DNA from: Candidatus Nitrospira neomarina
GTDB taxonomy: Bacteria; Nitrospirota; Nitrospiria; Nitrospirales; UBA8639
DNA length: 64,000 bases
Assembly (NCBI RefSeq): GCF_032051675.1
Contig: NZ_CP116968.1
Location: forward strand, 3,348,001 to 3,412,000
Reading direction: 5' to 3'
Below are positions 8,759-17,511 of the stretch, in pieces. The stretch's first letter is position 1, and each line of letters begins with the position of its first letter. The notes below the pieces were generated by a model that saw nothing but the letters and a program-made list of their open reading frames with translations, did no database searches and was not told where the DNA came from. The position numbers and the translations under genes were made by a program.

Positions 8759-9259
8759 TTAGGGAAAGGACGGGGATGTCCAGGAAAACTCTTTTTCATA
8801 CATATGGTAGGCGGTTTCTTGAAATCCTAGATTGGCATAAGCCTTCTGGGCCTGATGATTGTTCTCTTCCACATAGAGGCGATATCCACAAACGGGTTCC
8901 TTGTTCAAATAGGCTTGGCTTTGCACATACTCATAAAGCTGCCGAAAGATTTGCTGTTGACGCTGATCTGGATGCACGTACACACTTTGAAGCCACCAAA
9001 AATTCCCGTTTCGCCAATCGCTCCACTCAAAGGTGACCAGTATCTGCCCAACCAGTATAAGTTCGCCACCATTAAGAGACTTTTCTGCAACTGCATACCA
9101 TCCCTTACCAGAATCCTTGAGCAGGGCCTCTATACCAGACTCAAGAATCCGCACATCTAATGCCCGATTTTCAGTTTCCCTGGCTAAAGACATATTGAAA
9201 CCTACAATAGTATTCAGATCAGAGATGGTTGCCCGTCTGATTTTCACCCGGGATGACAT
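8759..9259 (-). CDS. GNAT family N-acetyltransferase
   Basis: About 166 residues with the GNAT fold: I-R-R-A-T-x-x-D-L near the start, the central strand FWWLQSVYVHPDQR, then QQIFRQLYEYVQ as the acetyl-CoA pyrophosphate loop and helix. Late on, YRLYVEENNHQAQKAYANLGF is the usual final motif of these transferases. The acceptor cannot be read from sequence. The start was taken at MSSRVKIRR, which has GGA upstream and avoids overlap with the DUF502 gene; an ATG two codons earlier is also possible. Confidence 0.85.
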   Translation of the reverse strand: MSSRVKIRRATISDLNTIVGFNMSLARETENRALDVRILESGIEALLKDSGKGWYAVAEKSLNGGELILVGQILVTFEWSDWRNGNFWWLQSVYVHPDQRQQQIFRQLYEYVQSQAYLNKEPVCGYRLYVEENNHQAQKAYANLGFQETAYHMYEKEFSWTSPSFP

Positions 9260-9272
9260 AGCCATTCCAAAA

Positions 9273-9911
9273 TCAACTATCCTTCGTCGGAACATTTGCT
9301 GGTGACAACCATCCCGGTCGAGGGCGGTAGAGTCCGGCTGAAAACTCCATTTTCATTGCCTCTTCTGGTGGTAACTGAATTCGATTCACACTTTCCTCTG
9401 GGACAAAGGCCAGATAGCCGGTAAACGGATGGATGGCTGTCGGAACAAAGACCATCATGAGAGGTCCTTCGGGGGCAACTTGCAGCCTAGGTGGAGGTAA
9501 TCCCATGTCAAACCCTAAAGCCCAAAGCCCCTCACGAGGAAACGGAAATGCGACGACTTTGCTTTGACCAAATCGATCGCGGAACTTGAGGACATCCGCC
9601 ATACTTTTAAGGGTATAGTAAATACTACGCACAAAGGGAATACGCTCCAAAGAATCTTCCAATTTTCGATGGATTTGCTGCCCAAGTAAATGGGTTGTTC
9701 CCATGCCCACCCAGAGGACAAGAAGACAAAAAAAGGTGATCCCTGAGCCGGGAATCCTTACGCCATATAACGCCCACACAATGTCTACCGTCATATGCTC
9801 TATAGCTTCGAGTAGCGTATAGAGGATCAATAAAGTCCCCCAGGCTGGAATAATAAGAAATAACCCAGTCAGGAAATACCGTTTGAAAGTATGGTCAGAA
9901 AGGGCATGCAT
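9273..9911 (-). CDS. DUF502 family membrane protein
   Basis: About 212 residues matching the DUF502 pattern: a basic start leading into RYFLTGLFLIIPAWGTLLILY as the first transmembrane segment, then a second segment ITFFCLLVLWVGMGTTHLLG. After these come EDSLERIPFVRSIYYTLKSM, GLWALGFDMG and LMMVFVPTAIHPFTGYLAFVP. The family is widespread and its function is not established. An upstream GTG at 9968 is open in frame, but the family normally begins just before RYFLTG. It sits on the minus strand just before the acetyltransferase gene. Confidence 0.82.
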   Translation of the reverse strand: MHALSDHTFKRYFLTGLFLIIPAWGTLLILYTLLEAIEHMTVDIVWALYGVRIPGSGITFFCLLVLWVGMGTTHLLGQQIHRKLEDSLERIPFVRSIYYTLKSMADVLKFRDRFGQSKVVAFPFPREGLWALGFDMGLPPPRLQVAPEGPLMMVFVPTAIHPFTGYLAFVPEESVNRIQLPPEEAMKMEFSAGLYRPRPGWLSPANVPTKDS

Positions 9912-10109
9912 AAGACATAAAATAGGTGAAGCTAGGAAATGGGAGCAGTCTACCAAAAACCTACTCACTCCGCAGCATCAGAGACACGATGAGGTATGTG
10001 CTTACAAATCCGGATTTTCTGAAATTTTCTTGCTACAAAAGAAGGTCAGTGTTACTCTTCATTGGGAGAAGAGTTCGTCTAGTTGCTGGCATGTATTGAA
10101 AGGAGTCAG

Positions 10110-10415
10110 ATGGTGCGCCCTGAGGATACAACGAAAGGAAAAGGTGAGATTGCTGCTGACCTATTGGCAATACTCTGTTGTCCGGAGACAAAGCAAGAGG
10201 TGGGTTTATTGGACCAAACTGTTGTTCAACGACTGAATCAAAAAATCTCAAAAAGAGAATTGAAAACGAAAGGAGGTCAGTTGGTCACTGAACAAATTGA
10301 TGGAGGACTCCTTCGAAAAGACAATACTGTGGTCTACCCCATTCGTGATCAAATTCCCATTATGCTTATTGAAGAAGGCATTCCCATAGAAAAATCCGAT
10401 CTCTCATCAATGTAA
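10110..10415 (+). CDS. Trm112/UPF0434-like small protein
   Basis: A 101-residue protein with the pattern LLAILCCPETKQEVGLLDQ near residue 20 and the C-terminal stretch VYPIRDQIPIMLIEEG. Both are typical of the Trm112-like/UPF0434 family, which in other organisms includes small partners of methyltransferases. Only the first cysteine pair (CC) is visible, so zinc binding is doubtful. The ATG at 10110 has an excellent AAAGGAG ribosome binding site; an earlier ATG at 10083 does not. It is transcribed opposite to both neighbours. Confidence 0.75.
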   Translation: MVRPEDTTKGKGEIAADLLAILCCPETKQEVGLLDQTVVQRLNQKISKRELKTKGGQLVTEQIDGGLLRKDNTVVYPIRDQIPIMLIEEGIPIEKSDLSSM

Positions 10416-10476
10416 GGCTTTAGCCTCACCGTTTTCTGAGAATAAAGCGGTAATTATTTTTTTGGGAATAAACTTT

Positions 10477-10707
10477 TTATAAACCTTGGGTACTCCGACC
10501 TCCTTTTTTAAACCACCATAGTGATCGACCAATCTGGACTACCACATAGATAAAGACTCCAAAAAAAATCCCATAATATCCATACGACTCAATCGGCCAA
10601 TCTTGTCCACCATGCAGAAGAAATCCTAATGCCACATGGGCCCCCAACCCTAAACATAAGGCTAGGATAATCCACTCACGGACCATTGTTTTTCGAGACA
10701 ACCCCAT
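10477..10707 (-). CDS. small two-helix membrane protein, unknown
   Basis: A 76-residue protein with two predicted membrane segments: roughly residues 11–31 (IILALCLGLGAHVALGFLL) and 41–62 (YYGIFFGVFIYVVVQIG). A basic tail, KKGGRSTQGL, follows. I do not recognise a family. The size and two-helix layout recall AtpI/AtpZ-like proteins, but no ATP synthase genes are nearby and the resemblance is only general. Confidence 0.55.
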   Translation of the reverse strand: MGLSRKTMVREWIILALCLGLGAHVALGFLLHGGQDWPIESYGYYGIFFGVFIYVVVQIGRSLWWFKKGGRSTQGL

Positions 10708-10783
10708 GTTAGTTCCGAGTACTCAGTACAAAGAGCAGAGCTTGGACCATTCCTGGAATGGCCCAACACTGATGGGTAGGCAA

Positions 10784-11152
10784 TTATACAGGGCTTTTCG
10801 TTGATTCGATTTCCGTGGCAGTGATTAAACTGACGAGGTAATCAGTTACAAAAATTAGGGCTTCTTCTCTCCCATCCGCGCGACGCCCTTTTTCCCTACG
10901 TTGTATGGAGAGTTCATGCTCCAGATCTGACTTAACGTCCCCCAATAACTTCTGAAGGGAGGCTGTCGTCAGGTTCATATCCACATCCTCTAATTCTTGA
11001 CAGCGGTCTAAAACCCAGTTGAGCCCTTCTACCCGGCCAAAATACCGTTCTTGTTCAGCCGCATCAATTCGGGCCATGGTTGAGGCAAATGCTTGTCCTT
11101 CATAAATCAGGTTGTAAAAACTCGCCACGGCACGATGTAAAATTGAATTCAT
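10784..11152 (-). CDS. hypothetical protein, mainly helical
   Basis: A 122-residue soluble protein, rich in charged residues and predicted helices (for example the run around EQERYFGRVEGLNWVLDRC and the basic stretch IQRREKGRRADGREE). The ribosome binding site GAGGAACG precedes the ATG, which supports a real gene. I recognise no family. It lies between other small unknown genes upstream of the nxr terminator, all on the minus strand. Confidence 0.6.
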   Translation of the reverse strand: MNSILHRAVASFYNLIYEGQAFASTMARIDAAEQERYFGRVEGLNWVLDRCQELEDVDMNLTTASLQKLLGDVKSDLEHELSIQRREKGRRADGREEALIFVTDYLVSLITATEIESTKSPV

Positions 11153-11278
11153 TATCCGTTCCTCACAAAAAAAATTATTGTACTCTCTCTTGGATTATAT
11201 ACTGCTACTCAGAATCCTTCTAGGACTTTTTCATTATAATTGTACAACAAGGTTGCCTTTTTTATTGCTCTGGGGACC

Positions 11279-11614
11279 TCAGGTAAATAATAAAGGATGA
11301 AATTCGGCCATAAACCCATAATACAAGGGTGCAAATTGCTTCAGGCTATTGGGACTATTTTCTTTAAGCCGTTTAAAAAAGAAGACCTGGTGAGTTGGAT
11401 CCATTTTCTCCAAAAGTTTCCCTAACTCCGACATTGAGAATTTGCCTTGCGGAACACTTAAAATATAGTGAACCAAACGTTCCACAAATTGATGCATAAC
11501 ATATTCACTGTCCAAATATTGTTTTGGAATTTCGCCATTTTTAATGATTTCGGCAAAGGATACAGCTTGAGCCGAAAACGGAAGATCGTCTATTGTTTTC
11601 GTAAGTTTCGTCAC
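11279..11614 (-). CDS. hypothetical protein
   Basis: A 111-residue soluble protein that appears to start at a GTG with AGAGAAG upstream. It has no membrane segment, cysteine cluster or recognisable motif. The sequence VQGKFSM-like region through LLEKMDPTHQVFFFKRLKEN is helical in character. Function unknown. It is the last gene on this strand before the AT-rich stretch that precedes the nxr terminator. Confidence 0.5.
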   Translation of the reverse strand: MTKLTKTIDDLPFSAQAVSFAEIIKNGEIPKQYLDSEYVMHQFVERLVHYILSVPQGKFSMSELGKLLEKMDPTHQVFFFKRLKENSPNSLKQFAPLYYGFMAEFHPLLFT

Positions 11615-11994
11615 GCTTCTCTACAACTCCACATTGGCCTCATCGCCCAAGAAATCAACATTTTCAAATAGTTAATATGTAATTGTATCAGGGGTTCCCT
11701 GTATATCAAAACATTTGTACCGATTTTTTTACCACAATTTTTGAAAAAATTCTCTGAAAGTCAAAATAATTGAAAATTTTTCAACCCACTCCAACCACCC
11801 AATTCCGTTCTAAATCAATTTTTATCTATTAACTAGGTAAGCCCAAAATTTTATATATTGCCAATACATAAATTTTTCCGGCCAACCTAATAGAAACCGC
11901 GTACCTCATCTCCTAATCAAGTCAGTTTCAATTCAAAACATCTCAGTTCATTTATAAATTTCGAGATCTTCTCTGAAAAAATTGATCGGCATCC
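11615..11994. other. AT-rich intergenic region
   Basis: I see no gene, tRNA or strong hairpin in this AT-rich stretch between a small unknown gene and the terminator after nxrB. It probably contains the promoter of the unknown gene at 11279–11614, but I cannot place it with confidence. Confidence 0.4.
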
Positions 11995-11995
11995 C

Positions 11996-12039
11996 CCCAA
12001 AAAAAAGAGCAGGGAGTGACGACTGTCACCCCCTGCTCT
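11996..12039 (-). terminator. intrinsic terminator of the nxrAB operon
   Basis: Read on the minus strand, AGAGCAGGG…GTGAC pairs with GTCAC…CCCTGCTCT (bases 12006–12039) around a short loop. A run of eight T residues follows. This is a canonical Rho-independent terminator 26 bases after the nxrB stop codon, so nxrB is the last gene of the transcript. Confidence 0.92.
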
Positions 12040-12064
12040 TCGGGTTCCCCTCTGGGCTACCTGC

Positions 12065-13354
12065 TTACAGCCAGTTCACCCGCTCCGCCGGGCGGATATA
12101 AATCGGCTCTTCCACTTGCTGCCGTACCGCTTCCTTGCCCGATTTGTTGAACCCCAACACCGTGTCGTTGTACATCTCAAACTTCCGCCCATGGATTTGG
12201 GTTTCAAACACTTTCGGCCCAGGAATCACGTCATACCGGAAGATGATCTGTTGGCTCGCCCGCCACAACTGCAGCACCGCCAACAACTCCCGGCTCGGCA
12301 CCAGATACTTCTCAATCGCATTATCCACCCCCGGCCCGAACATCTGCCGGATGTAGCCTCGCGGCGCCTGCCGCGGGGGGATGTAAAACCCGTTGGGCTC
12401 CGTGCCCCATTGCGGATACAACGGCAACGCCACTTGTTCCACCCGGATGGCATAGTACAACGGATTCCAGCGATCTTCCGCCCAGAGCCCGTCATCGCCC
12501 ACCTTCACCAACCCTTGCAGCCGGATTTTGCCCACGCACGCCGCCATACACCGCGTCTCCATCGGCTCGCCCCCCGTTAAGGGGTCTTTGCCTTCCACCC
12601 GCGGATAGCACGCAATACACTTCTCACTCACCCGCGTCGTGCCCCGGTACATGGGCTTCTTATAGGGGCATTGCTCCACACACTTCTTGTACCCCCGGCA
12701 CCGGTTCTGGTCGATCAACACAATCCCGTCTTCCGGCCGCTTGTAGATGGCCTTCCGCGGACACGCCGCCAGACACCCCGGATACGTACAGTGGTTACAG
12801 ATACGTTGCAGATAGAAGAAGTACGTCTCATGCTCCGGCAAGCTGCTGCCTTGCATTTTCCACGGCTCTTCTTTCGTAAACCCCGTCTTATCGACCCCTT
12901 CCACGATCGCCCGCATCGAGGTCGCCGTATCTTCATAAATATTCACAAACCGCCATTCCTGGTCGGTCGGGATATAGCCAATGGCCGCCTGCCCGATCTT
13001 GGCCCCTGAATCAAAGATCGTCATCCCTTCAAACACCCCGTACGGCGCATGGTGTTTGCGGCCCACCCGCACGTTCCACACCTGCCCGCCCGGATTGACC
13101 TGCTCAATCAACTGCGTGATCTTGACATCGTAGAACTGCGGATAGCCCCCGTACGGCTTCGTCTCCACGTTGTTCCACCACATGTATTCCTGCCCTTTGC
13201 TGAACAGCCACGTCGACTTGTCCGCCATCGAGCAGGTTTGACACGCCAAACACCGGTTGATGTTAAAGACAAACGCAAACTGCCATTTCGGATGCCGCTC
13301 CTCATACGGATACAGCATCTTTCGTCCTAACTGCCAGTTATACACTTCAGGCAT
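12065..13354 (-). CDS. nxrB: nitrite oxidoreductase beta subunit
   Basis: A 429-residue iron–sulfur protein, the length usual for Nitrospira NxrB. It carries electrons from the molybdenum subunit towards the membrane chain. Four cysteine groups are visible: CLACQTC near residue 35; CNHCTYPGCLAACP; CRGYKKCVEQCPYKKP; and KCIACYPRVEG with ETRCMAAC. The tyrosine in CRGYKKC replaces a cysteine, as an aromatic residue does in NarH, which suggests three 4Fe-4S clusters and one 3Fe-4S cluster. There is no signal peptide, so it is presumably exported as a complex with NxrA through the Tat signal of that subunit. GGAGG stands before the ATG. It follows nxrA by 91 bases. Confidence 0.96.
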   Translation of the reverse strand: MPEVYNWQLGRKMLYPYEERHPKWQFAFVFNINRCLACQTCSMADKSTWLFSKGQEYMWWNNVETKPYGGYPQFYDVKITQLIEQVNPGGQVWNVRVGRKHHAPYGVFEGMTIFDSGAKIGQAAIGYIPTDQEWRFVNIYEDTATSMRAIVEGVDKTGFTKEEPWKMQGSSLPEHETYFFYLQRICNHCTYPGCLAACPRKAIYKRPEDGIVLIDQNRCRGYKKCVEQCPYKKPMYRGTTRVSEKCIACYPRVEGKDPLTGGEPMETRCMAACVGKIRLQGLVKVGDDGLWAEDRWNPLYYAIRVEQVALPLYPQWGTEPNGFYIPPRQAPRGYIRQMFGPGVDNAIEKYLVPSRELLAVLQLWRASQQIIFRYDVIPGPKVFETQIHGRKFEMYNDTVLGFNKSGKEAVRQQVEEPIYIRPAERVNWL

Positions 13355-13398
13355 TGTCGTCCTCCGTTTCTATTGTTTGAATTACCGAGTGAACGAGA

Positions 13399-13434
13399 GG
13401 GGAACCCAAAGACATAATTTTCGTTGGGTTCCCC
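13399..13434 (-). other. intercistronic hairpin between nxrA and nxrB
   Basis: GGGGAACCCAA (13399–13409) pairs perfectly with TTGGGTTCCCC (13424–13434), an 11-base stem with a 14-base loop. There is no T-run after it on the minus strand, so it is unlikely to stop transcription. It may stabilise the nxrB message or act as a processing site that sets subunit ratio. Confidence 0.65.
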
Positions 13435-13445
13435 TAAACCCGTTC

Positions 13446-16400
13446 CTACACCTTAATCTTAATATGGTCACCCTTCAGCCATTTAATCATAAACTCATTC
13501 TCCTGGCCTGGGGTGAACCCGGTCCGAACCGGTTCCCACGGCCCACGTCCGCCAATGCCGCCGTCTTCCGCCTTGGTAATGCGGATGAGACATTCTTTCG
13601 GCACCGTGTTGACCGCATGGTTGTCCACCTGGTAACCAAACTTAAACTTCCAACCGACGGCATGTTTGCCGGGCAGCGAATCTAACTGCTGCATGGGCAT
13701 TAACCAGTCACGGGTAAAGGACTGTTGCGCCCCATACCGGAAGTTCGATTGATAGCCGGTATCCAGTGCAATCGCCCGCCCGTCAGGCCGGGTTTCATGC
13801 CCCTTCACCGACTTCGCCGTCGACACGTACGGCGCATGTTTGGCCATCGTGACATGGTAGGGGAAGGCCGGGTTGTACTTCGCCCGGATCATCAACCGTG
13901 CCACTTTGTAATAGGGGTCACTGGGTTTCCACCCACGATACGGCCGGTCCACCGGGTTCCCATCGACGTAGACATAGTCCCCATCGTTGATCCCACGATC
14001 TTTGGCCGCTTGCGGGTTGATATGAATTTGATGTTCACCCACCCCTGGCGTCCGCTTATCCATTCGATAGGCATCGCCAAAGTTGGATTCATACATTTGG
14101 ACCCAGTCATTCACCGACCATTGGCTATGCACCCGATGCCGGGTCTTCGGCGTTACGCAATAGAACTGATACCCCTTCTCCCAGAGTGGATTGGAGTACC
14201 GTTTAATTTCCGCCCAAGGCAACTTGATGTTACGGACGGTTTTGTCGTCATGATGTTGCGCCGTGATCGGAATCCCATAGTCATCCGGCCTGACATACGG
14301 ATTGGACGACATGATCGCATTGGGCAAGTATGGAGTGGCCTCCGTCCCTTCACGATGCGAGATAAAGTTTTCCCCATACTCAATGGCTTCTGGTTCCACG
14401 CGATAATTCTCATACCGGCCTGTGCGTGTCCATTGCGGTTTCGACTCGTTAGTCTCTTCCCAGAACGGGTGCCGTGGATAGGTTCGGCACATCACCATCC
14501 AGCCCTTTTCTGACTTCAACATCGTGTCCACATTATAGCCATAGGCCGTGCTACTGGCATCCAGCAACCGTTGGAGATACACGTCCACGCGATTGTCATA
14601 GACAAATTTGAAGTAATCGCGGAACCGGCCATCACCCGTCATTTCGCTGAGTTTGGCCGCCACGCCCGCCACCGTATCCAAATCGTTCCGGGTGTCATAC
14701 AATGGCCTGATTCCACCCTTCCATACTTGGAACCACGGATTCGACACCGTCGCCGTATGCTCTGGATACGTAAATTCCATCCAGGTATTGACGGCAAACG
14801 AGACGTCGTTATGGTTGACATCTGACGTCATCTCCACATCCTGATTGACCAATGTTTCGATGTGCGGATCGACGTTTTTCACCATGTCATAATGGTGCTT
14901 GGCGTTGTTTAACACGTTCACGTTGGCTACCCACCGGAATTTACTGGGGGTTGGCATATGCGTTTTCCCCGTAAACACCCGCCGACCATACTTCGGCGTA
15001 TTCACAATCAACGCCGTATCGCCGTGATTCCAGTAGGCCACTTCTTCCCCGTAGTAATACCCTTTGACATGAATTTCTTTGCCATGAGCATTCGGGTCCA
15101 ATGTGATTTTGAACGGGTTTTCACCGGTGTGGGTTCCTAAACCGCCGCCGCCCCAGGGGGTAGCATTCCAAATTCCGGCCTTATAGTTCCCGGCCCAAGT
15201 ATGTTGGCCGGTCCCAAACTTCCCGACGTTGCCCGTTACAATCAATACCATCGCCGCGCCGCGTGCAATGATGGTTTGATGAAAGTAATGGTTCGTCCCT
15301 TCACCGTTGTGAATGGCCGCCGGTTTAATCGTCCCTGAATCCCGCGCCCACCGTACAATCAAGTCCTTCGGACATCGATTGATTTGATGGACGGTATCCA
15401 AATCATAGTCCTGCAGATGGACTTGATACATTTGGAAAATCGGCATGACGTCCACTTCACGGCCACTGAGTAGGGTCACACGATAGGTCCCCGTCAAGGC
15501 CGAATCAATCCCACTCTTTCGATAATGCCAGCCCACCAATTCCCGATGAAGGGGCACGGCTTGGTTCTTATTAAGATCCCACACCATAAAACCGCCCAAA
15601 CGCGCAATGACATCAGGCTTCATGGTTTGCACTTTGCCAGAATACGAATTGGCAAAATCCGGGAACGCATAATCCTTAATCACTTCGCGGGGATCCAGGT
15701 ATTGGAGGGTATCCGTCCGAACCAAAATGGGCATGTCTGTATACGATTGACAGAAATCATAATCGTACATGTTCTCGTCAAAAATGATTTTCAATGCACC
15801 TAAGAATAACGCTCCATCAGTTGCTGGTCGCACCGGCATCCAATAGTCAGCCCTATAGGCTGTGGGGTTATATTCCGGAGTGATGACCACCAACCGGGCT
15901 CCCCGCTCAATACTCTCCAGCTTCCAATGCGCTTCCGGCATCTTATTTTCCACGAAGTTCTTACCCCAACTCGTGTTCAATTTCGAAAACCGCATGTCGT
16001 TCATGTCGACATCTGAAGCCTGAACACCATTCCAGAACGGATGAGCAGGATTTTGGTCACCGTGCCAGGTATAGTTCGACCAGTATCGGCCACCTTGCGC
16101 CTGATCCGGCTGAACCTTTCGAATGTAGGTGTCCAATAATGCCCCGCAGCCCCCATTCATCCGGGTAATGCCCATTTTTCCGATAACCCCAAGAATGGGC
16201 ATACCGGCTCTGAATTTAAATGCGCGAATAGCTGACCCTTTGGTCATTTCGATCATCTCCGGCGGATAGCCCTGCTCCCGTAATCTCCGAGCACCCGCTT
16301 CTCCGCTATACCGCTCTGCAATGATGATCATAGCTTTCGCCAAATAGGTAAAGGCGGTATCCCAGGAGACCCGCAACATATCATCCAAGTAGCGGGCGTT

Positions 16401-16883
16401 GAATTTATATTTGCTCATGATAGAGGGGGTAAATTCTGGGCTTCCGTCATCCATCCAGGCTTTCCATCCCCGCCGCATCAAGGGACCTTTCAGCCTGTAG
16501 GGGCCATATACCCGCCGATGCATCGTATAGCCCTTCAAGCACATACGCGGATTATGCGCAAACGTCCCACGGTTGCCATAGAGGTCTTCATAGGTTTGAT
16601 GATCGTAATTTTGCTCCACGCGCATGACGACCCCGTTCCGGACAAAGGCCCGGATACGACACGCATGCGTGTCATTCGGAGAACAACACCACGTGAAGGA
16701 ACTGTCATATCGATATTGATCATGATAGACACGTTCCCATGACCGGTCTGGGTATTCCCCGAGAGGATTTCCAACTTCGATGACCGGCTGTAACGCCGTT
16801 AGGGCCAAGGCCTTATCGGCCAGTGCCACCGCTGCGACTGTTCCTGCTGAAACTTTCAAGAATTGCCGTCTAGAAAGAAACAT
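13446..16883 (-). CDS. nxrA: nitrite oxidoreductase alpha subunit (molybdopterin enzyme)
   Basis: A 1145-residue type II DMSO-reductase-family enzyme that oxidises nitrite to nitrate, the energy source of these organisms. The twin-arginine signal SRRQFLK at residues 4–10, then a hydrophobic stretch, indicates Tat export and a periplasmic active site. The N-terminal cluster motif reads Cys67-x3-Asp71-x3-Cys75 with Cys115 in NPRMCLKGY. Asp276 in YTWHGDQNP aligns with the aspartate that binds molybdenum in NarG. The ATG is preceded by AGGAGGTG. It is first in the operon with nxrB and has a long AT-rich leader. No nxrC-like membrane anchor or chaperone gene is adjacent. Confidence 0.96.
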   Translation of the reverse strand: MFLSRRQFLKVSAGTVAAVALADKALALTALQPVIEVGNPLGEYPDRSWERVYHDQYRYDSSFTWCCSPNDTHACRIRAFVRNGVVMRVEQNYDHQTYEDLYGNRGTFAHNPRMCLKGYTMHRRVYGPYRLKGPLMRRGWKAWMDDGSPEFTPSIMSKYKFNARYLDDMLRVSWDTAFTYLAKAMIIIAERYSGEAGARRLREQGYPPEMIEMTKGSAIRAFKFRAGMPILGVIGKMGITRMNGGCGALLDTYIRKVQPDQAQGGRYWSNYTWHGDQNPAHPFWNGVQASDVDMNDMRFSKLNTSWGKNFVENKMPEAHWKLESIERGARLVVITPEYNPTAYRADYWMPVRPATDGALFLGALKIIFDENMYDYDFCQSYTDMPILVRTDTLQYLDPREVIKDYAFPDFANSYSGKVQTMKPDVIARLGGFMVWDLNKNQAVPLHRELVGWHYRKSGIDSALTGTYRVTLLSGREVDVMPIFQMYQVHLQDYDLDTVHQINRCPKDLIVRWARDSGTIKPAAIHNGEGTNHYFHQTIIARGAAMVLIVTGNVGKFGTGQHTWAGNYKAGIWNATPWGGGGLGTHTGENPFKITLDPNAHGKEIHVKGYYYGEEVAYWNHGDTALIVNTPKYGRRVFTGKTHMPTPSKFRWVANVNVLNNAKHHYDMVKNVDPHIETLVNQDVEMTSDVNHNDVSFAVNTWMEFTYPEHTATVSNPWFQVWKGGIRPLYDTRNDLDTVAGVAAKLSEMTGDGRFRDYFKFVYDNRVDVYLQRLLDASSTAYGYNVDTMLKSEKGWMVMCRTYPRHPFWEETNESKPQWTRTGRYENYRVEPEAIEYGENFISHREGTEATPYLPNAIMSSNPYVRPDDYGIPITAQHHDDKTVRNIKLPWAEIKRYSNPLWEKGYQFYCVTPKTRHRVHSQWSVNDWVQMYESNFGDAYRMDKRTPGVGEHQIHINPQAAKDRGINDGDYVYVDGNPVDRPYRGWKPSDPYYKVARLMIRAKYNPAFPYHVTMAKHAPYVSTAKSVKGHETRPDGRAIALDTGYQSNFRYGAQQSFTRDWLMPMQQLDSLPGKHAVGWKFKFGYQVDNHAVNTVPKECLIRITKAEDGGIGGRGPWEPVRTGFTPGQENEFMIKWLKGDHIKIKV

Positions 16884-17511
16884 TGCTTACACCTCCTAAG
16901 TGAGTGCAGGACATTAAGTCCATGATTTAATTCACCAATTCATACTTAAAACTCGTATCACCTCCTTTACAAAAATTAAGATTTTGGTCAATTTTATTAT
17001 TTAATTGATGGAATTCATTGCAAAAATGAAAATTTGCAAGATTTGAACCTTTTTCCATTACCATGAAAATATCGTAAGTCATTGTATAAATTATAAAAAA
17101 TTTAATTACGATCTTTTACAAAAAATTAAATGATTCTGAATGGTAACGGCATCATTTATTTTCCAATGCCAAAATTTAACTTAAAGCATAATAAAAATAC
17201 ATAAGTTATTGAAAAATATAGTTAAATAAAAAATTACACATCGTGCTATCACGAGACGATACCAATTAGTAACAATGCATTAAACGGTAACACCACCTAG
17301 CGAAACACTATTCATCAGTAATAACCATGATAACCACAGGCACAAGCATGAGATTGATTCCCTCTTTTGCTCAATTGCTCCTAATTATTTATGGTTTAAT
17401 TTTTTAGATATCCAAACTTGGTCACCTTGATAACCCTGAGCTCCATACAACAATTAGGTCCACGTAGAACCATGCAAATAGTTCACCTTCCAAAGAAATA
17501 TCAAAATTTCA
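16884..17511 (-). promoter_or_regulatory. long AT-rich nxrA leader with candidate operator
   Basis: This 628-base stretch contains no gene and lies upstream of nxrA on the minus strand. A perfect inverted repeat TCGTGCTATCACGA at 17241–17254 could be a regulator site. A TATAAT is present on the minus strand at 17095–17090, but no well-spaced partner element is clear. The repeat spacing is compatible with a dimeric regulator such as the CRP/FNR type, without proof. Confidence 0.4.
16932..16968 (-). promoter_or_regulatory. near-perfect Shine–Dalgarno with a three-codon ORF upstream of nxrA
   Basis: The minus strand reads AAAGGAGGTGAT (16968–16957), an almost full complement of the 16S rRNA 3' end. 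About 13 bases later ATG-AAT-TGG-TGA encodes Met-Asn-Trp-stop (16943–16932). A second strong site, AGGAGGTG, then serves nxrA itself. The upstream site could load ribosomes in standby or translate a leader peptide. Confidence 0.45.

Noticed and set aside
12116..14513. Long open frames on the plus strand opposite nxrB and nxrA
   Set aside because: They follow from codon bias of the nxr genes. They show no family motifs, and the minus-strand genes account for the sequence.
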